A DNA stretch of 61,907 nt from the NCBI GenBank assembly GCA_900549225.1, contig URNP01000007.1:1-61907 (forward strand), written 5' to 3'. The position numbers and the translations under genes were made by a program. The notes beneath the pieces were generated by a model. It saw only the letters and a program-made list of their open reading frames with translations, was not told the DNA's origin and made no database searches. Below are positions 35,149 to 44,248 of the stretch, piece by piece (position 1 is the first letter of the stretch; each line of letters starts with the position of its first letter). The stretch is from an uncultured Eubacteriales bacterium. Lineage in GTDB: Bacteria > Bacillota > Clostridia > Christensenellales > CAG-917.

Positions 35149-35211
35149 GGTGTTATTTCTCTACAATTCGAATAGTACATAAAACCGCGATATTTATATG
35201 AAGAACGCAAA

Positions 35212-35275
35212 AGGCACGGCTTGAATCAAAACCAAGTGTACATAGGCGTACACGGTTTTGAGGCAAGCCGTGCCT
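35212..35275. repeat. 64-bp nested palindrome, probable terminator of lipoprotein 2
   Basis: Three stacked stems: AGGCACGGCTTG/CAAGCCGTGCCT, TCAAAACC/GGTTTTGA and GTGTAC/GTACAC. They are separated by 2-nt bulges with a 6-nt loop. Only a short T run (TTTT) follows on the minus strand, so it is long for a simple terminator. Confidence 0.65.
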
Positions 35276-35304
35276 GACAAAGTTATTCGCCAAATAGCAC
35301 GGTT

Positions 35305-36711
35305 TTATTTCTTTCTACGCTCGGCTTTGAGTTCTTTCTTTTCCTCTTTGAGTTCTTTTTTCTCTGCCTTATCCTCTTTATTTTGTGCGGTTATAGCCTT
35401 TCTGCGCTCCTTATCGCGCTCGATTGCGGCTTGAAGTTTGGGCAGTTTCCCTTTCTTAAAGAGGATTGCAAGCACGATTGCCACGATGATGATTGCGCCC
35501 ACGACGCTGCTCACGAGAGCGATCGTAAACGTGAAGAAGTCAAACACGAATTCGCTTCCGTTTTGAGCGATATTTGCGTAGTAATCGATGCTGTGATCGA
35601 TCTTATCCTGTGTTGTTTTTGCGTTGCGCAATGTCACTTCGAGGCGTTTGTCTTGTGCGAGAAGGCTTGCAATTTCGTCGTTGTTCCAAACGTACACGAA
35701 TTCGTTTGACGGTTCGGATTTGACGGGAACTTTCATACCGATAACCTTTACGACCATATTCCAGTCTTCATACGAACGGAACGCTCTGACGTAGCCGTTT
35801 TCCCACACTTCGAGTTCTGCGCGCCAACCGCTTATCGTGTTGCTTATCGTAAAAGATTTGACGCCGATATCGAGATCCATACGTGAATTTTTCTGGAAGT
35901 CCTCAAGGTGTTGTTTGTCGCCGTTTTCGCAGTCTATTGCAAACTTCACCGAGTACACGCCGTTTTTGCATTGAATTTCGCAATCTTTGAGCAAGTCCTC
36001 GTAGATACGCATATTGTTGAGTTCGAGTTGACCGTCGCGGCAATTTCTGTCCTCTCTGTACGCGTCGAAACCGTCGTATTCTTTGGGTTCACTACCCTTG
36101 GGAATGATGAAACTCGCATACGGGAAAACGTTTGAGGAGCAATCCATTTGCGTTGCCGTGCCCATAATGTACGCATACATATATTTTTGGCTGTCAAGCG
36201 TATAAGCAACTTGCAGATTGCCTGCAATCGGGCTCATAATCTTTGCAATGGTTTCAAAGCCTGCGACGTCGCCCTTTGCCGCTTGAGAAGCGAGTTGATA
36301 ATACCACTTGCTTCCGCTTTGAAGAGTAAAGCCGTTCATATACACTCTGCCTTGGGCGTTGCCACCGAGCGAGCGTTGCACCATAAGCGAAGTGCCTTTC
36401 TTATTGCGTTCGTTGTTCAATCTCGAGTCGTTCGCCGTGTTGTAAAGAATCATAACTGCCTTTGCGATGGCCGCCTTATCCTTTGATGAGTCATCGTCGG
36501 CTTTTTGCGATTCTAATACGCCCTTTTCAAGCGCGGCGACTTGATCCTCATCGAAAAGCGACTCCGCATTCGGCTTTTTGACTATGCTCGCCACGTCCTT
36601 GAGAAACTCTCCCGTCGAAGGAACTTGCTCTTGCTTGTTGCACGCAACCATGAAAAACGCGCTCATGACAAGCACGGCAACTATAAGCGATATACAAACG
36701 ATTTTTTTCAT
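35305..36711 (-). CDS. Lipoprotein of unknown family with a C-terminal membrane helix (paralogue 2)
   Basis: A 468-residue protein with the same build as the product of 33698-35038. The lipobox MVAC has Cys24. It shares AIAKAVMILYNTANDSR, SKWYYQLAS, NVFPYASFIIPK and ELNNM with paralogue 1. A membrane helix near residues 408-430 is followed by a Lys/Glu-rich tail (KKELKEEKKELKAERRKK). I start at the ATG at 36711 because it begins the signal peptide (MKKIVCISLIV); an in-frame TTG lies upstream. The two genes look like a tandem duplication that has diverged. Function unknown. Confidence 0.85.
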   Translation of the reverse strand: MKKIVCISLIVAVLVMSAFFMVACNKQEQVPSTGEFLKDVASIVKKPNAESLFDEDQVAALEKGVLESQKADDDSSKDKAAIAKAVMILYNTANDSRLNNERNKKGTSLMVQRSLGGNAQGRVYMNGFTLQSGSKWYYQLASQAAKGDVAGFETIAKIMSPIAGNLQVAYTLDSQKYMYAYIMGTATQMDCSSNVFPYASFIIPKGSEPKEYDGFDAYREDRNCRDGQLELNNMRIYEDLLKDCEIQCKNGVYSVKFAIDCENGDKQHLEDFQKNSRMDLDIGVKSFTISNTISGWRAELEVWENGYVRAFRSYEDWNMVVKVIGMKVPVKSEPSNEFVYVWNNDEIASLLAQDKRLEVTLRNAKTTQDKIDHSIDYYANIAQNGSEFVFDFFTFTIALVSSVVGAIIIVAIVLAILFKKGKLPKLQAAIERDKERRKAITAQNKEDKAEKKELKEEKKELKAERRKK

Positions 36712-36920
36712 CTTCTTTATCCCCACAAACAATTACAATCTTTGATATGACGTTACAATCACAAACGTGAATCGTTTCGCTCGATTGACCTAACGTTTTG
36801 ATCTTCTTCTATCGAATACGTTCTGTACGATTTGCAATAATTTTAATATAAAAAGAGGCGATAAGTCAATCTGAAACTCACCGCCGCAACCTTAATATTA
36901 TCTAAAGATGTTTTATCGTT

Positions 36921-37412
36921 TTATTCTTTCGACAAAATTTTTGTTTTTAGTTGTTTGAAATAACTCTCAACGTACGACTTTAACACGGTCATCGTCTTGT
37001 CGTACTCTTTTTGAGAGGTTGCCAAAAACGGATCGGGAACGGGTGCGTACTTGCCCGTTGCCGCCTCGGAGAGCGTAACGTATTTTTTGCGATACTTCCT
37101 CGGCGTGAGGAGTTTGTGCATATGCGACATACCGATGATGACGTCCGCCTTTTCAAATCTTTCCTTATCGGTTTTGAAGGACGGCTTGTGCGCAAGGATT
37201 TCGCTCTCGTCGAAGCCCTCTCTTTTCAGAACGTCGACCGCCTTTGGAAATATGCTTTTACTGCGATTGAAAACCGCCGACGAACACACGTCGACTTTCC
37301 CTCTCAATTCCTCGTCGTTGTCAATCATTCTGCGGAGCATAAACTCGCAATACGGGCTTCTGCAGACGTTTGACGAGCAGACGAACAATACGTTGAATTT
37401 TTGATTCTGCAT
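36921..37412 (-). CDS. Low-molecular-weight protein-tyrosine phosphatase
   Basis: A 163-residue phosphatase. The P-loop VCSSNVCRSP gives Cys12-x5-Arg18 near the N-terminus, and a DPF general-acid loop sits around residue 133 (PVPDPF), as in the LMW-PTP family, which also includes arsenate reductases. The PTP reading is favoured because no arsenic genes are near. The start is the ATG at 37412 with GGAG 5 nt upstream. Substrates could be tyrosine-phosphorylated capsule or spore regulators, but nothing here shows which. Confidence 0.88.
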   Translation of the reverse strand: MQNQKFNVLFVCSSNVCRSPYCEFMLRRMIDNDEELRGKVDVCSSAVFNRSKSIFPKAVDVLKREGFDESEILAHKPSFKTDKERFEKADVIIGMSHMHKLLTPRKYRKKYVTLSEAATGKYAPVPDPFLATSQKEYDKTMTVLKSYVESYFKQLKTKILSKE

Positions 37413-37484
37413 ATTTTCTCCAAACGGTTTGCCGATTTCCATACGAAAAATCGTACAATTTTTCGGCATTCTAATCGACTGTTT

Positions 37485-38033
37485 TTAGTTTTTGATGATA
37501 AGTACGGGTATGGGCGGATCTTTCTTCCAATTATAAAAGAAAGTTGCAAGCACCTGATATTTTTCGTCGTCAAGCGTTTTGAGCCACGGGAGCAAAGCGT
37601 CCTTTTCCTCGTATCCGCTGTCACCGCCGTAATATACGCTCACCGTCATCAATCCGCCCTTTTTGAGCAATTCGAGACCAGATTCTATCGCTTGTTTTGT
37701 GGACTCGAAATGCGTGAACACGCTATGGTCGCCCTTTGGCAAATATCCGAGATTGAACACTATACAATCCACGCTCTCTTTATCAAAATAATTTGCCATA
37801 TTTGCGTGAGAATCGAGTATCAAACGCGCCGAAAGTCCTTTACTCTCAAGCAATTCGCGCGTGCTGTCAAGCGCCTCTCTTTGCACGTCAAATGCCGTGA
37901 CAGAGCCGTCTTTTCCGACGAGTTCGCACAAAAAAGCCGTGTCGTATCCGCGCCCTGCGGTTGCGTCGATGCAAACTCCGCCCTTTTTGACGTATGCGTT
38001 TATGGCGTTATGTACAAGTGTCAATGCGTTCAT
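37485..38033 (-). CDS. mnmM: tRNA wobble-uridine methyltransferase MnmM (YtqB family)
   Basis: A 182-residue class I SAM-dependent methyltransferase. The SAM motif I is IDATAGRGYDTAFL and the family hallmark NLGYLPKGDHSVFT is clear (residues about 93-106). In Bacillus YtqB/MnmM methylates the aminomethyl group at wobble U34 of certain tRNAs, doing the job of E. coli MnmC. The ATG at 38033 has GAGG 5 nt upstream. Older annotations call this family rRNA methylase. Confidence 0.88.
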   Translation of the reverse strand: MNALTLVHNAINAYVKKGGVCIDATAGRGYDTAFLCELVGKDGSVTAFDVQREALDSTRELLESKGLSARLILDSHANMANYFDKESVDCIVFNLGYLPKGDHSVFTHFESTKQAIESGLELLKKGGLMTVSVYYGGDSGYEEKDALLPWLKTLDDEKYQVLATFFYNWKKDPPIPVLIIKN

Positions 38034-38063
38034 ATCTACCTCGCTTCAATCATAGCACATATG

Positions 38064-41000
38064 TCAATTTGAAGCAACCTCGCAAATTACGTTTTTAGTC
38101 GAGTCAATCATACCGTCTATATAGTTCTTTTGCACTTCCGTTGCAACGTATATCGTCATATTTTGGCAATTCTTAAACAATACTGATCCAAACGTAGCGT
38201 TCTCGTTTAGAATATACAGCGTTTTCAGTTCCGTACAGTCCTTGAAAACCAAGTTTCCAAGATATTCACCGCCGTAAGTCAACGATTCTATCATGCTTAT
38301 TCCGCAGAATCCTTTATCCATTATATCTCCGCCTAGGACAGTAAGATTTCCCAACGAAGAAGGAATATATGCGTCAACTTCGCTGTAACGATTCACACCC
38401 GTACCATTTATGCGGTATCCAAGAACTTTTGTATACTCTGTTGCATCTTCGGGCGTACCGAATAGATAGGTAAAACCTACAGCGAAGTTTTCCGTTATAT
38501 CTTTCTTATATATCGTTGCAATATTTGAAACGTCGCTGTCGCTCGCATTTTCCACCGCAAACGATGCAAACGGAATCGTAAGATTCGTCAACGATTTGCA
38601 ATCGGTGAGCATACCCTTATACATAACGGTTATCGTGGACGGCAAAGACAACGTCAAAAGTTTGCTCATTCCGTCAAACGTGCCTTCCTCGAAACTTTCA
38701 ACGCCCTCTTCGATGACGATCTGGGTGACGGAGTCACGCACGCTGTCGAAAGCGGTTTTAGCAATCGAAAGGATCTTTTGTCCTGCCTCGGTTGCGTGCA
38801 CGACGATTTCGGTATCGCTTCCGTTATATGCGATTAGAATGCCGTTTTCCACCGTAAACTCTGACTGATGCACAACGACATCTTCTTTCCATCTTGCCGT
38901 AAGCGTAATATCTCCGTGACTGCCCTTTTCTATTTGCGCAACCTTTACGTCACCGTCGTACCAACCGTCAAACGTATATCCTTCTTTCGTCGGCTCTGCA
39001 AGCACGAACGTTTCGGTTTCAACGGTGTACGAAGTCGGGTTCTTTACTTGCGTGCCTCCGTTATAGTCGTAAGTTATAGTGTAAGTGTGCGCAATCCATT
39101 CTGCTGTAAGCGTGAAAGATTTGAGCATTGCACTCTCAATTTTCACGACTTTGTTTCCCTTTTCGTCAAACCAACCAACGAAATCATAGTAATTTCTGTT
39201 TGCACTCGGTAGCGTATAATCTTCACTTTCAACCGTGTAGATATACGGATTTATCTTGTTGCCGCCTTTTGAATCAAACGTTACGGTATATTCGACAATG
39301 CTCCAACTTGCACTTAACGAAACGTTGCCTACGCTACCTTTTGCGATTTTCTCGACTTCGTTGCCCTCGTCGTCAAACCATCCGTCAAAGGAATAACCGT
39401 CTTTTATCGGAGCAAGCAAAACGATATCGTCCGACTCTATTGTGTACGAGTTCGGATTCGGATTATTCTTTCCACCCGCAAGGTCGTATGCGATCGAATA
39501 CTTTTCAAGTTTCCAAGCGGCGTAGAGCGTGATATTTCTTCTTTCGGAGCAGTCAATTTCGTCCACTTTTTCGCCCGACAGATCTTCGTTTTCATACCAG
39601 CCGTCAAAAACGTATCCTTTCTTTTTAGACTCGCCGAGCGTTATCGTGCCGTCGGTTGCGGTGTAGGAAGTCTTGTTTGCTGTGGCAATTCCGCCGTTCG
39701 TTTCGTATTCTACGGTGTATACTTTCGCCCTCCAAACCGCAGTGAGCGACACCGGCTCGACGTTATGCGCTTTTATGCTCGTCACGGGCGTAGCGGTATC
39801 GTCAATCCAACGCACGAAATCGAAGTCCTCTTTCGTTGCTGGCAACAACTCGAACTCTTCGCTTTCGATCGTCGTGAACGACGGATTGTTTTCATCGTTA
39901 ACGCCACCCAAAGTATCGTATTTCACTTCAAATCTTTGCGGAGTCCATTTTGCGTACAAATCGATATTTCCGCTTGCACCCTTTTTGAGTTCCGCAAAGC
40001 TCTCGCCCTCAAAGTTTTCGTCGATATACCAACCTTCAAAGACGTAAAACTTTTTCGTAGGCGTTTGCAAAGTCAGCGCCTCGCTTTCCACGGTATATTT
40101 GTATTTTCCGTCGCAATTGGTATTGTTTATCGAGTTCAATCCGCCGAAAACGTGATAAGTGACGTAGTATTCGACCGCGCGCCATTTCGCATAATAAGTT
40201 TTATCTCCGTAGTTTCCGATTGCGATGCCTGTTTCGCTGTTTCCCGAAAAGATCTCGCTTGCAAACCAACCCTCGAAAATATAATGCTCTCTGTTTGCGT
40301 CGTCAAAAGTTATTGCGGTTTCGATATTATAGTTTTTCGTCGCAACGGTTTCGCCTGCCGATACGAAAGTAACCGTATACTCGTGCGGAGTGTAATTTGC
40401 ACGCACCGTCACGTCTTCGAGAATATTTTCAAAATTCGTTCTATCCCACGCGCCGTCGTACCCCGTTTTTGCGGAAGGTTCGGGAATATCCTCAAGCGAT
40501 TGACCGTGAGCCACCACTCTTACGACGGGTTGAGAAATGCCGTCGTCGAATGTCACCGAAAAGTATTTCTCGTTTATCGTCAGCGTGGTATTCATATCCG
40601 CAATCGGCTCGTAGTTTTCACTCGTTTCAAATTTTGCGGTTATATCGTAAACGCCGACGTCGCGTTGTCCGTTTCCTACGTACGTCACGTTCACGCCGCT
40701 TGGCAATTCACCCTTTTCATACTCAATAAATGCGCCGTGGAGTTGACCGTCCCAATCGATTACGACGGCGTCAAACGTAATGCCTTGAAGAATCGCTTTC
40801 TTTATTTTGACCGTCGCGCTGAGCACGAGATCCTTATATCCGTCCGCTTTTATCGTTGCCGTAACGACGTATTCGCCTGCGTCGACGTACGAGGTTTGCT
40901 TGTCGTAAGTGACGAGCGCACCCTCTGGCAAAGTGCTTTCGTCAACCTTGACTTCGTGAGCGTTGCCGTCGTAATAGCACTCGACGCTATCAAATTTCAC

Positions 41001-41351
41001 GTCCGACAAATCGTCAAGTTCTTTCCACTTTGCATAAACGGTTATATTGCTTGCCAAAACGAAATTATCAAAATCGATATCCGCTCGCGTCGTAAGGTCG
41101 GAGTCGGAACACCAATACAAAAATTCATAATCCTTTTTAGAAGGCGCAGGCACTTTATCGCCCTTGCGCCATACAACGTTATCTTCGCCGTTGTTCAGAA
41201 CAAACGTTATGGTGCAGTCGGTCGAATTAAGCAAGTCTTTCATGTTTTGCGTGTCACAACCCGATAAAGAAACTAGGATCAGAATACATACAATTGTTGC
41301 CAATACAAATGAAAAATGCCGTTCGAAGACGGCAGTTCTTGCGTATTTCAT
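38064..41351 (-). CDS. Lipoprotein with InlB-type repeats and a BspA-like leucine-rich C-terminus
   Basis: About 1,095 residues from the ATG at 41351 (AGGGGA 8 nt upstream). The lipobox LVSLSGC has Cys32. Domains in order: one InlB-type (Listeria-Bacteroides) repeat; two MBG-like domains (DGNAHEVKV, DAGEYVVTATIKADGY; about 110-260); about eight more InlB-type repeats (about 265-830), each with xxFxGWY and ending LYAKW, LTAVW, LTARW or similar; then leucine-rich segments (IVIEEGVESFEEGTFDGMSK, LTNLTIPF). Such proteins are surface adhesins or scaffolds in gut Clostridia. The same repeat family appears in the giant protein at 1-13073 and in the phage coat protein. Confidence 0.9.
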   Translation of the reverse strand: MKYARTAVFERHFSFVLATIVCILILVSLSGCDTQNMKDLLNSTDCTITFVLNNGEDNVVWRKGDKVPAPSKKDYEFLYWCSDSDLTTRADIDFDNFVLASNITVYAKWKELDDLSDVKFDSVECYYDGNAHEVKVDESTLPEGALVTYDKQTSYVDAGEYVVTATIKADGYKDLVLSATVKIKKAILQGITFDAVVIDWDGQLHGAFIEYEKGELPSGVNVTYVGNGQRDVGVYDITAKFETSENYEPIADMNTTLTINEKYFSVTFDDGISQPVVRVVAHGQSLEDIPEPSAKTGYDGAWDRTNFENILEDVTVRANYTPHEYTVTFVSAGETVATKNYNIETAITFDDANREHYIFEGWFASEIFSGNSETGIAIGNYGDKTYYAKWRAVEYYVTYHVFGGLNSINNTNCDGKYKYTVESEALTLQTPTKKFYVFEGWYIDENFEGESFAELKKGASGNIDLYAKWTPQRFEVKYDTLGGVNDENNPSFTTIESEEFELLPATKEDFDFVRWIDDTATPVTSIKAHNVEPVSLTAVWRAKVYTVEYETNGGIATANKTSYTATDGTITLGESKKKGYVFDGWYENEDLSGEKVDEIDCSERRNITLYAAWKLEKYSIAYDLAGGKNNPNPNSYTIESDDIVLLAPIKDGYSFDGWFDDEGNEVEKIAKGSVGNVSLSASWSIVEYTVTFDSKGGNKINPYIYTVESEDYTLPSANRNYYDFVGWFDEKGNKVVKIESAMLKSFTLTAEWIAHTYTITYDYNGGTQVKNPTSYTVETETFVLAEPTKEGYTFDGWYDGDVKVAQIEKGSHGDITLTARWKEDVVVHQSEFTVENGILIAYNGSDTEIVVHATEAGQKILSIAKTAFDSVRDSVTQIVIEEGVESFEEGTFDGMSKLLTLSLPSTITVMYKGMLTDCKSLTNLTIPFASFAVENASDSDVSNIATIYKKDITENFAVGFTYLFGTPEDATEYTKVLGYRINGTGVNRYSEVDAYIPSSLGNLTVLGGDIMDKGFCGISMIESLTYGGEYLGNLVFKDCTELKTLYILNENATFGSVLFKNCQNMTIYVATEVQKNYIDGMIDSTKNVICEVASN

Positions 41352-41400
41352 AATATAATTCCCCTGTCGCTTTCGCTCATTTGAAAACTTATACTTATGA

Positions 41401-41466
41401 AATTTAGCACACGCCGCCGATGAGGTCAACTTATTTGCCCCGAATTTTGACATTTTTTGTCAAAAT
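41401..41466 (-). promoter_or_regulatory. Promoter and upstream palindrome of the repeat lipoprotein gene
   Basis: TTGACC (41429-41424), 17 bp, TAAATT (41406-41401). Fifteen bases upstream of the -35 is a palindrome with 9-bp arms ATTTTGACA / TGTCAAAAT (41444-41466) and a 5-nt centre, a good place for a regulator. The remaining gap to 41660 shows nothing else. Confidence 0.55.
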
Positions 41467-41660
41467 CGTCCAAAAATCACGTTTTATTTAACAATTGTCT
41501 TTTATATTCTTGTGCAAATTTTAACCGTATCGAATTCGATGCGTTTAGAAAATAAGCAAGACACGACTATTGTACCATGGCACAAAAAACGGATAAACGT
41601 ATCTATGCGTTCGGCATATTTCGGTACGCCGTTTCGTTTGAAGACGATGCAAACAAAAAT

Positions 41661-41689
41661 AAAAAACGATGCAAACCGCATCGTTTTTT
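41661..41689. terminator. Terminator after the ferredoxin gene
   Basis: Stem AAAAAACGATGC / GCATCGTTTTTT with a 5-nt loop, 22 bp after the ferredoxin stop codon; works in either direction. Confidence 0.85.
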
Positions 41690-41710
41690 ATTTCGTTGTT
41701 TTTAGTGCTA

Positions 41711-41881
41711 TTACGCTTCCTTGATTGCGCCGACGGGGCAACCGTCCTCACAAGCACCGCAATCGATGCATTGCTCGGGATCGACAACGTATTTGCTATC
41801 GCCTTCTGCAATTGCTCCGACAGGGCAAGTATCTGCGCAAGCACCGCATTGGATGCACTCATCGCTGATAACTCTGGGCAT
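41711..41881 (-). CDS. 2[4Fe-4S] ferredoxin
   Basis: A 56-residue clostridial-type ferredoxin with two cluster motifs, CIQCGACADTCPVGAI and CIDCGACEDGCPVGAI, giving eight cysteines for two [4Fe-4S] clusters. The halves are near repeats, as in the ancestral family. AAGGAG is 8 nt before the ATG. It is monocistronic with its own terminator, and is a general low-potential electron carrier of anaerobes. Confidence 0.97.
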   Translation of the reverse strand: MPRVISDECIQCGACADTCPVGAIAEGDSKYVVDPEQCIDCGACEDGCPVGAIKEA

Positions 41882-41985
41882 AGTTTTATCTCCTTACAAA
41901 ATATATTCGCTTTCGCTTGCAATTATATTAGCACACCCCACGGCGTTTGACAAGTCATAAAATCATTTTGCAAAAGATATTTTGC

Positions 41986-44148
41986 TCAAATCGGATACAA
42001 CTCGAATCGGCACGAAGCAAGGCGCACTCTTCTTATTTCGTATTTCTTATTTTCTCTTTCGATAATCAAATTTGGTTTATACGCGCACGTTTTGCAGTCG
42101 CAATCGAAGATAGCCTTATACGGACAATGTGCAAAAGTCATCAGCGGAATATCCTCGTCTATGGCAACTCTTTCAAGACTATCGTCTGCGGCAAAGTCCT
42201 CGTATTCACAAGACGGCACATACGCCTTTGCTCCCAATCTTTTGACTTCGCGCTCGGCAAAAACGTTTGCGATATTGTGTCCCTGAGCGGCAATCACTTC
42301 ACAGCCTTTCTTTGCGAAGTACAACCCGTAAGCATTTTCGCTTGCAAGTCGCTTGATATTGCTTTCTTCGAGGGCTTTTTCAAGCACCTTCAAGTCTTTT
42401 CCCGTTGCGTAGATCGGCAAATCGAGCACGACGTTCTTCGGATCTATATCAAGCAAATCAAGCGTTTTCTTTATGTATTTTGCATCGTATACGTCGGGTT
42501 TAAGCAAGATTTTTTCGTTTGCACGCACCAATCCAGTTCCGATTTTTTCGCTCTTTACGACATGGAGCACATCACCGTCTATGCGTTTCAAGTCGTTCAG
42601 TTCACTCAAAAGTTCGCCTGCTTTTTTCTCGTCAAAAGTCACTTTTTCGGGTGCGTTCGAGCGCACGATTTTTTCTTTTAAGTCGGACAAAACTTCTCTT
42701 CTCAAAGCGTTTATCACCGATTTTGCCACGAACACGCCGTCGGTATCCACGCTGCAGCAATTCACAAAAAAGCCGCTGTCGCCGACCTTCGAGCAAGCGT
42801 TTGCAACGTCGTTTGCACTCATAGGCGCACTCAACGCCTTTTCAAGATTTTGCTCCGTGCTCTTCTCGACCGAAATTGCATTGTTCGAAGTCTGCGTCGC
42901 CTTGATTTTGAGCGGCAACCCGACTTTCGCTTCAACGACGAGATCTATGGGCACGAATCTTTGAGCTTTGAAAAGTTCCTCGTCAGCCTTTGCGTCGAGA
43001 ATGATATTCACTTGCCACCCTGCTTTGACTTTCGTCTTGGTGACGAACGAATACGCCCCGTTTTTGCAAGGTTTCGGCTCGCCTATTCCCAAACTCGCCT
43101 TTTCCTTGTCCTTGTCAAAGAACTTCAATCCGTCGCCCTTTGCGAGCGGATATTTCGTTGCGATTTCGATCTCGAACAGTCCGTCCTTAAATTCCTTTAC
43201 GCTCCGCACGACGCCTATTCTCACGCCGACGTGATTATTGAATCTTTTTTCTACGACGTTCGGAGTTCCGTCGTCGAGATACGCTCTTTTTAGATACTCT
43301 CCTCTCGAAAAGGCGATTTTGAGAGCAGATTCGCTCTTGTCGTCAAGCATTGCATCTTGCCCTTTTTCTATCTCGTCTATTGCCTTGCGATAGGTTTGCA
43401 CCGCGCACGCAACGTAGCCTTTTCTTCTCAACCTTCCTTCGATTTTGAAAGAACACACGCCTGCGTCCGCAAGTTGTTTTAGCGACGAATACAGGCACAA
43501 ATCTCTTGCGCTGAGCAAATATCCGTCGTACGTTTTCCCCTGCGCCGATGCACGATACGGCAAACGACAAAGTTGCTTACAAAGCCCCCTGTTTCCGCTT
43601 GCGCCCTGCTCTTTTGACGACAGATAGCAATTGCCCGAAAACGCCGTACAAAGCGCGCCTTGCACGAAATATTCGATTTCGAGATCGGTGTTATCTCTTA
43701 TCGCTTTTATATCTTCGAGTTTGGTTTCCCTTGACAGCACGACTCTTGAGAATCCTGCCTCCTCAGCCACTTTCGCGCCGTAGAGGTTGTGGATGCCAAG
43801 TTGCGTACTTGCGTGCAAGACTATGCCGTCAAAACACTCTCTCAACACTTTGCATACGCCGAGATCTTGCACCAAAAAAGCGTCGACTTTTGCGTCAACG
43901 GCAACTTTAACCAGCGGAATAAGATCTTCAAACTCTTGATTTTGCAAAATCGTATTGATCGTGACGTAAACTTTCACGCCGTAAAAATGAGCGTACGCAA
44001 CGATATCTGCGATATTGTCGCAGTTGAAATTTTGCGCTTTCATACGCGCGTTGAAATTGTCAAGTCCGAGATAAACGGCGTCTGCTCCGCTTGCGACGGC
44101 AACGTAAAAAGCCTCTTTATCTCCTGCGGGTGCAAGTAGTTCAAGCAT
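41986..44148 (-). CDS. U32 family enzyme, likely RNA hydroxylation (RlhA/TrhP type)
   Basis: A 720-residue U32 protein. The N-terminal domain begins LLAPAGDKEAFYVAVASGAD, with YFVQGALCTAFSGNC and SGNRGLCKQLCR carrying the cysteines thought to hold an iron-sulfur cluster. The C-terminal extension is of the DUF3656 type, with further Cys near the end (CPYKAIFDCDCKTCAYK). The old name is collagenase-like peptidase. E. coli RlhA (23S C2501 hydroxylation) and TrhP (tRNA 5-hydroxyuridine) are the characterised relatives, so RNA hydroxylation is more likely. No ribosome site is present; the TATACT box ends 6 nt before the ATG, predicting a leaderless mRNA. Confidence 0.82.
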   Translation of the reverse strand: MLELLAPAGDKEAFYVAVASGADAVYLGLDNFNARMKAQNFNCDNIADIVAYAHFYGVKVYVTINTILQNQEFEDLIPLVKVAVDAKVDAFLVQDLGVCKVLRECFDGIVLHASTQLGIHNLYGAKVAEEAGFSRVVLSRETKLEDIKAIRDNTDLEIEYFVQGALCTAFSGNCYLSSKEQGASGNRGLCKQLCRLPYRASAQGKTYDGYLLSARDLCLYSSLKQLADAGVCSFKIEGRLRRKGYVACAVQTYRKAIDEIEKGQDAMLDDKSESALKIAFSRGEYLKRAYLDDGTPNVVEKRFNNHVGVRIGVVRSVKEFKDGLFEIEIATKYPLAKGDGLKFFDKDKEKASLGIGEPKPCKNGAYSFVTKTKVKAGWQVNIILDAKADEELFKAQRFVPIDLVVEAKVGLPLKIKATQTSNNAISVEKSTEQNLEKALSAPMSANDVANACSKVGDSGFFVNCCSVDTDGVFVAKSVINALRREVLSDLKEKIVRSNAPEKVTFDEKKAGELLSELNDLKRIDGDVLHVVKSEKIGTGLVRANEKILLKPDVYDAKYIKKTLDLLDIDPKNVVLDLPIYATGKDLKVLEKALEESNIKRLASENAYGLYFAKKGCEVIAAQGHNIANVFAEREVKRLGAKAYVPSCEYEDFAADDSLERVAIDEDIPLMTFAHCPYKAIFDCDCKTCAYKPNLIIERENKKYEIRRVRLASCRFELYPI

Positions 44149-44154
44149 ATTTAG

Positions 44155-44183
44155 AGTATATCACACACTCCGCCTCCTTGCAA
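44155..44183 (-). promoter_or_regulatory. Promoter of the U32 gene, predicted leaderless start
   Basis: TTGCAA (44183-44178), 17 bp, TATACT (44160-44155). Six bases separate the -10 box from the ATG at 44148, so transcription should begin at the start codon. Confidence 0.75.
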
Positions 44184-44200
44184 TCGCCTCGCACAAATCG

Positions 44201-44242
44201 TTTGCTCAATTAGTTTGCTCATTTTCAAAACGGTGTTATAAT
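44201..44242 (+). promoter_or_regulatory. Promoter of the rlmA-like gene, predicted leaderless start
   Basis: TTGCTC (44215-44220), 16 bp, TATAAT (44237-44242), then six bases and the ATG at 44249. The octamer TTTGCTCA occurs twice (44201 and 44214), overlapping the -35, and may be a regulator site. Confidence 0.7.
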
Positions 44243-44248
44243 CTTTTT

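Noticed and set aside
39765..41267. 500-codon plus-strand frame opposite the repeat lipoprotein
   Set aside because: Shadow of the InlB-repeat gene; no ribosome site or recognisable domain.
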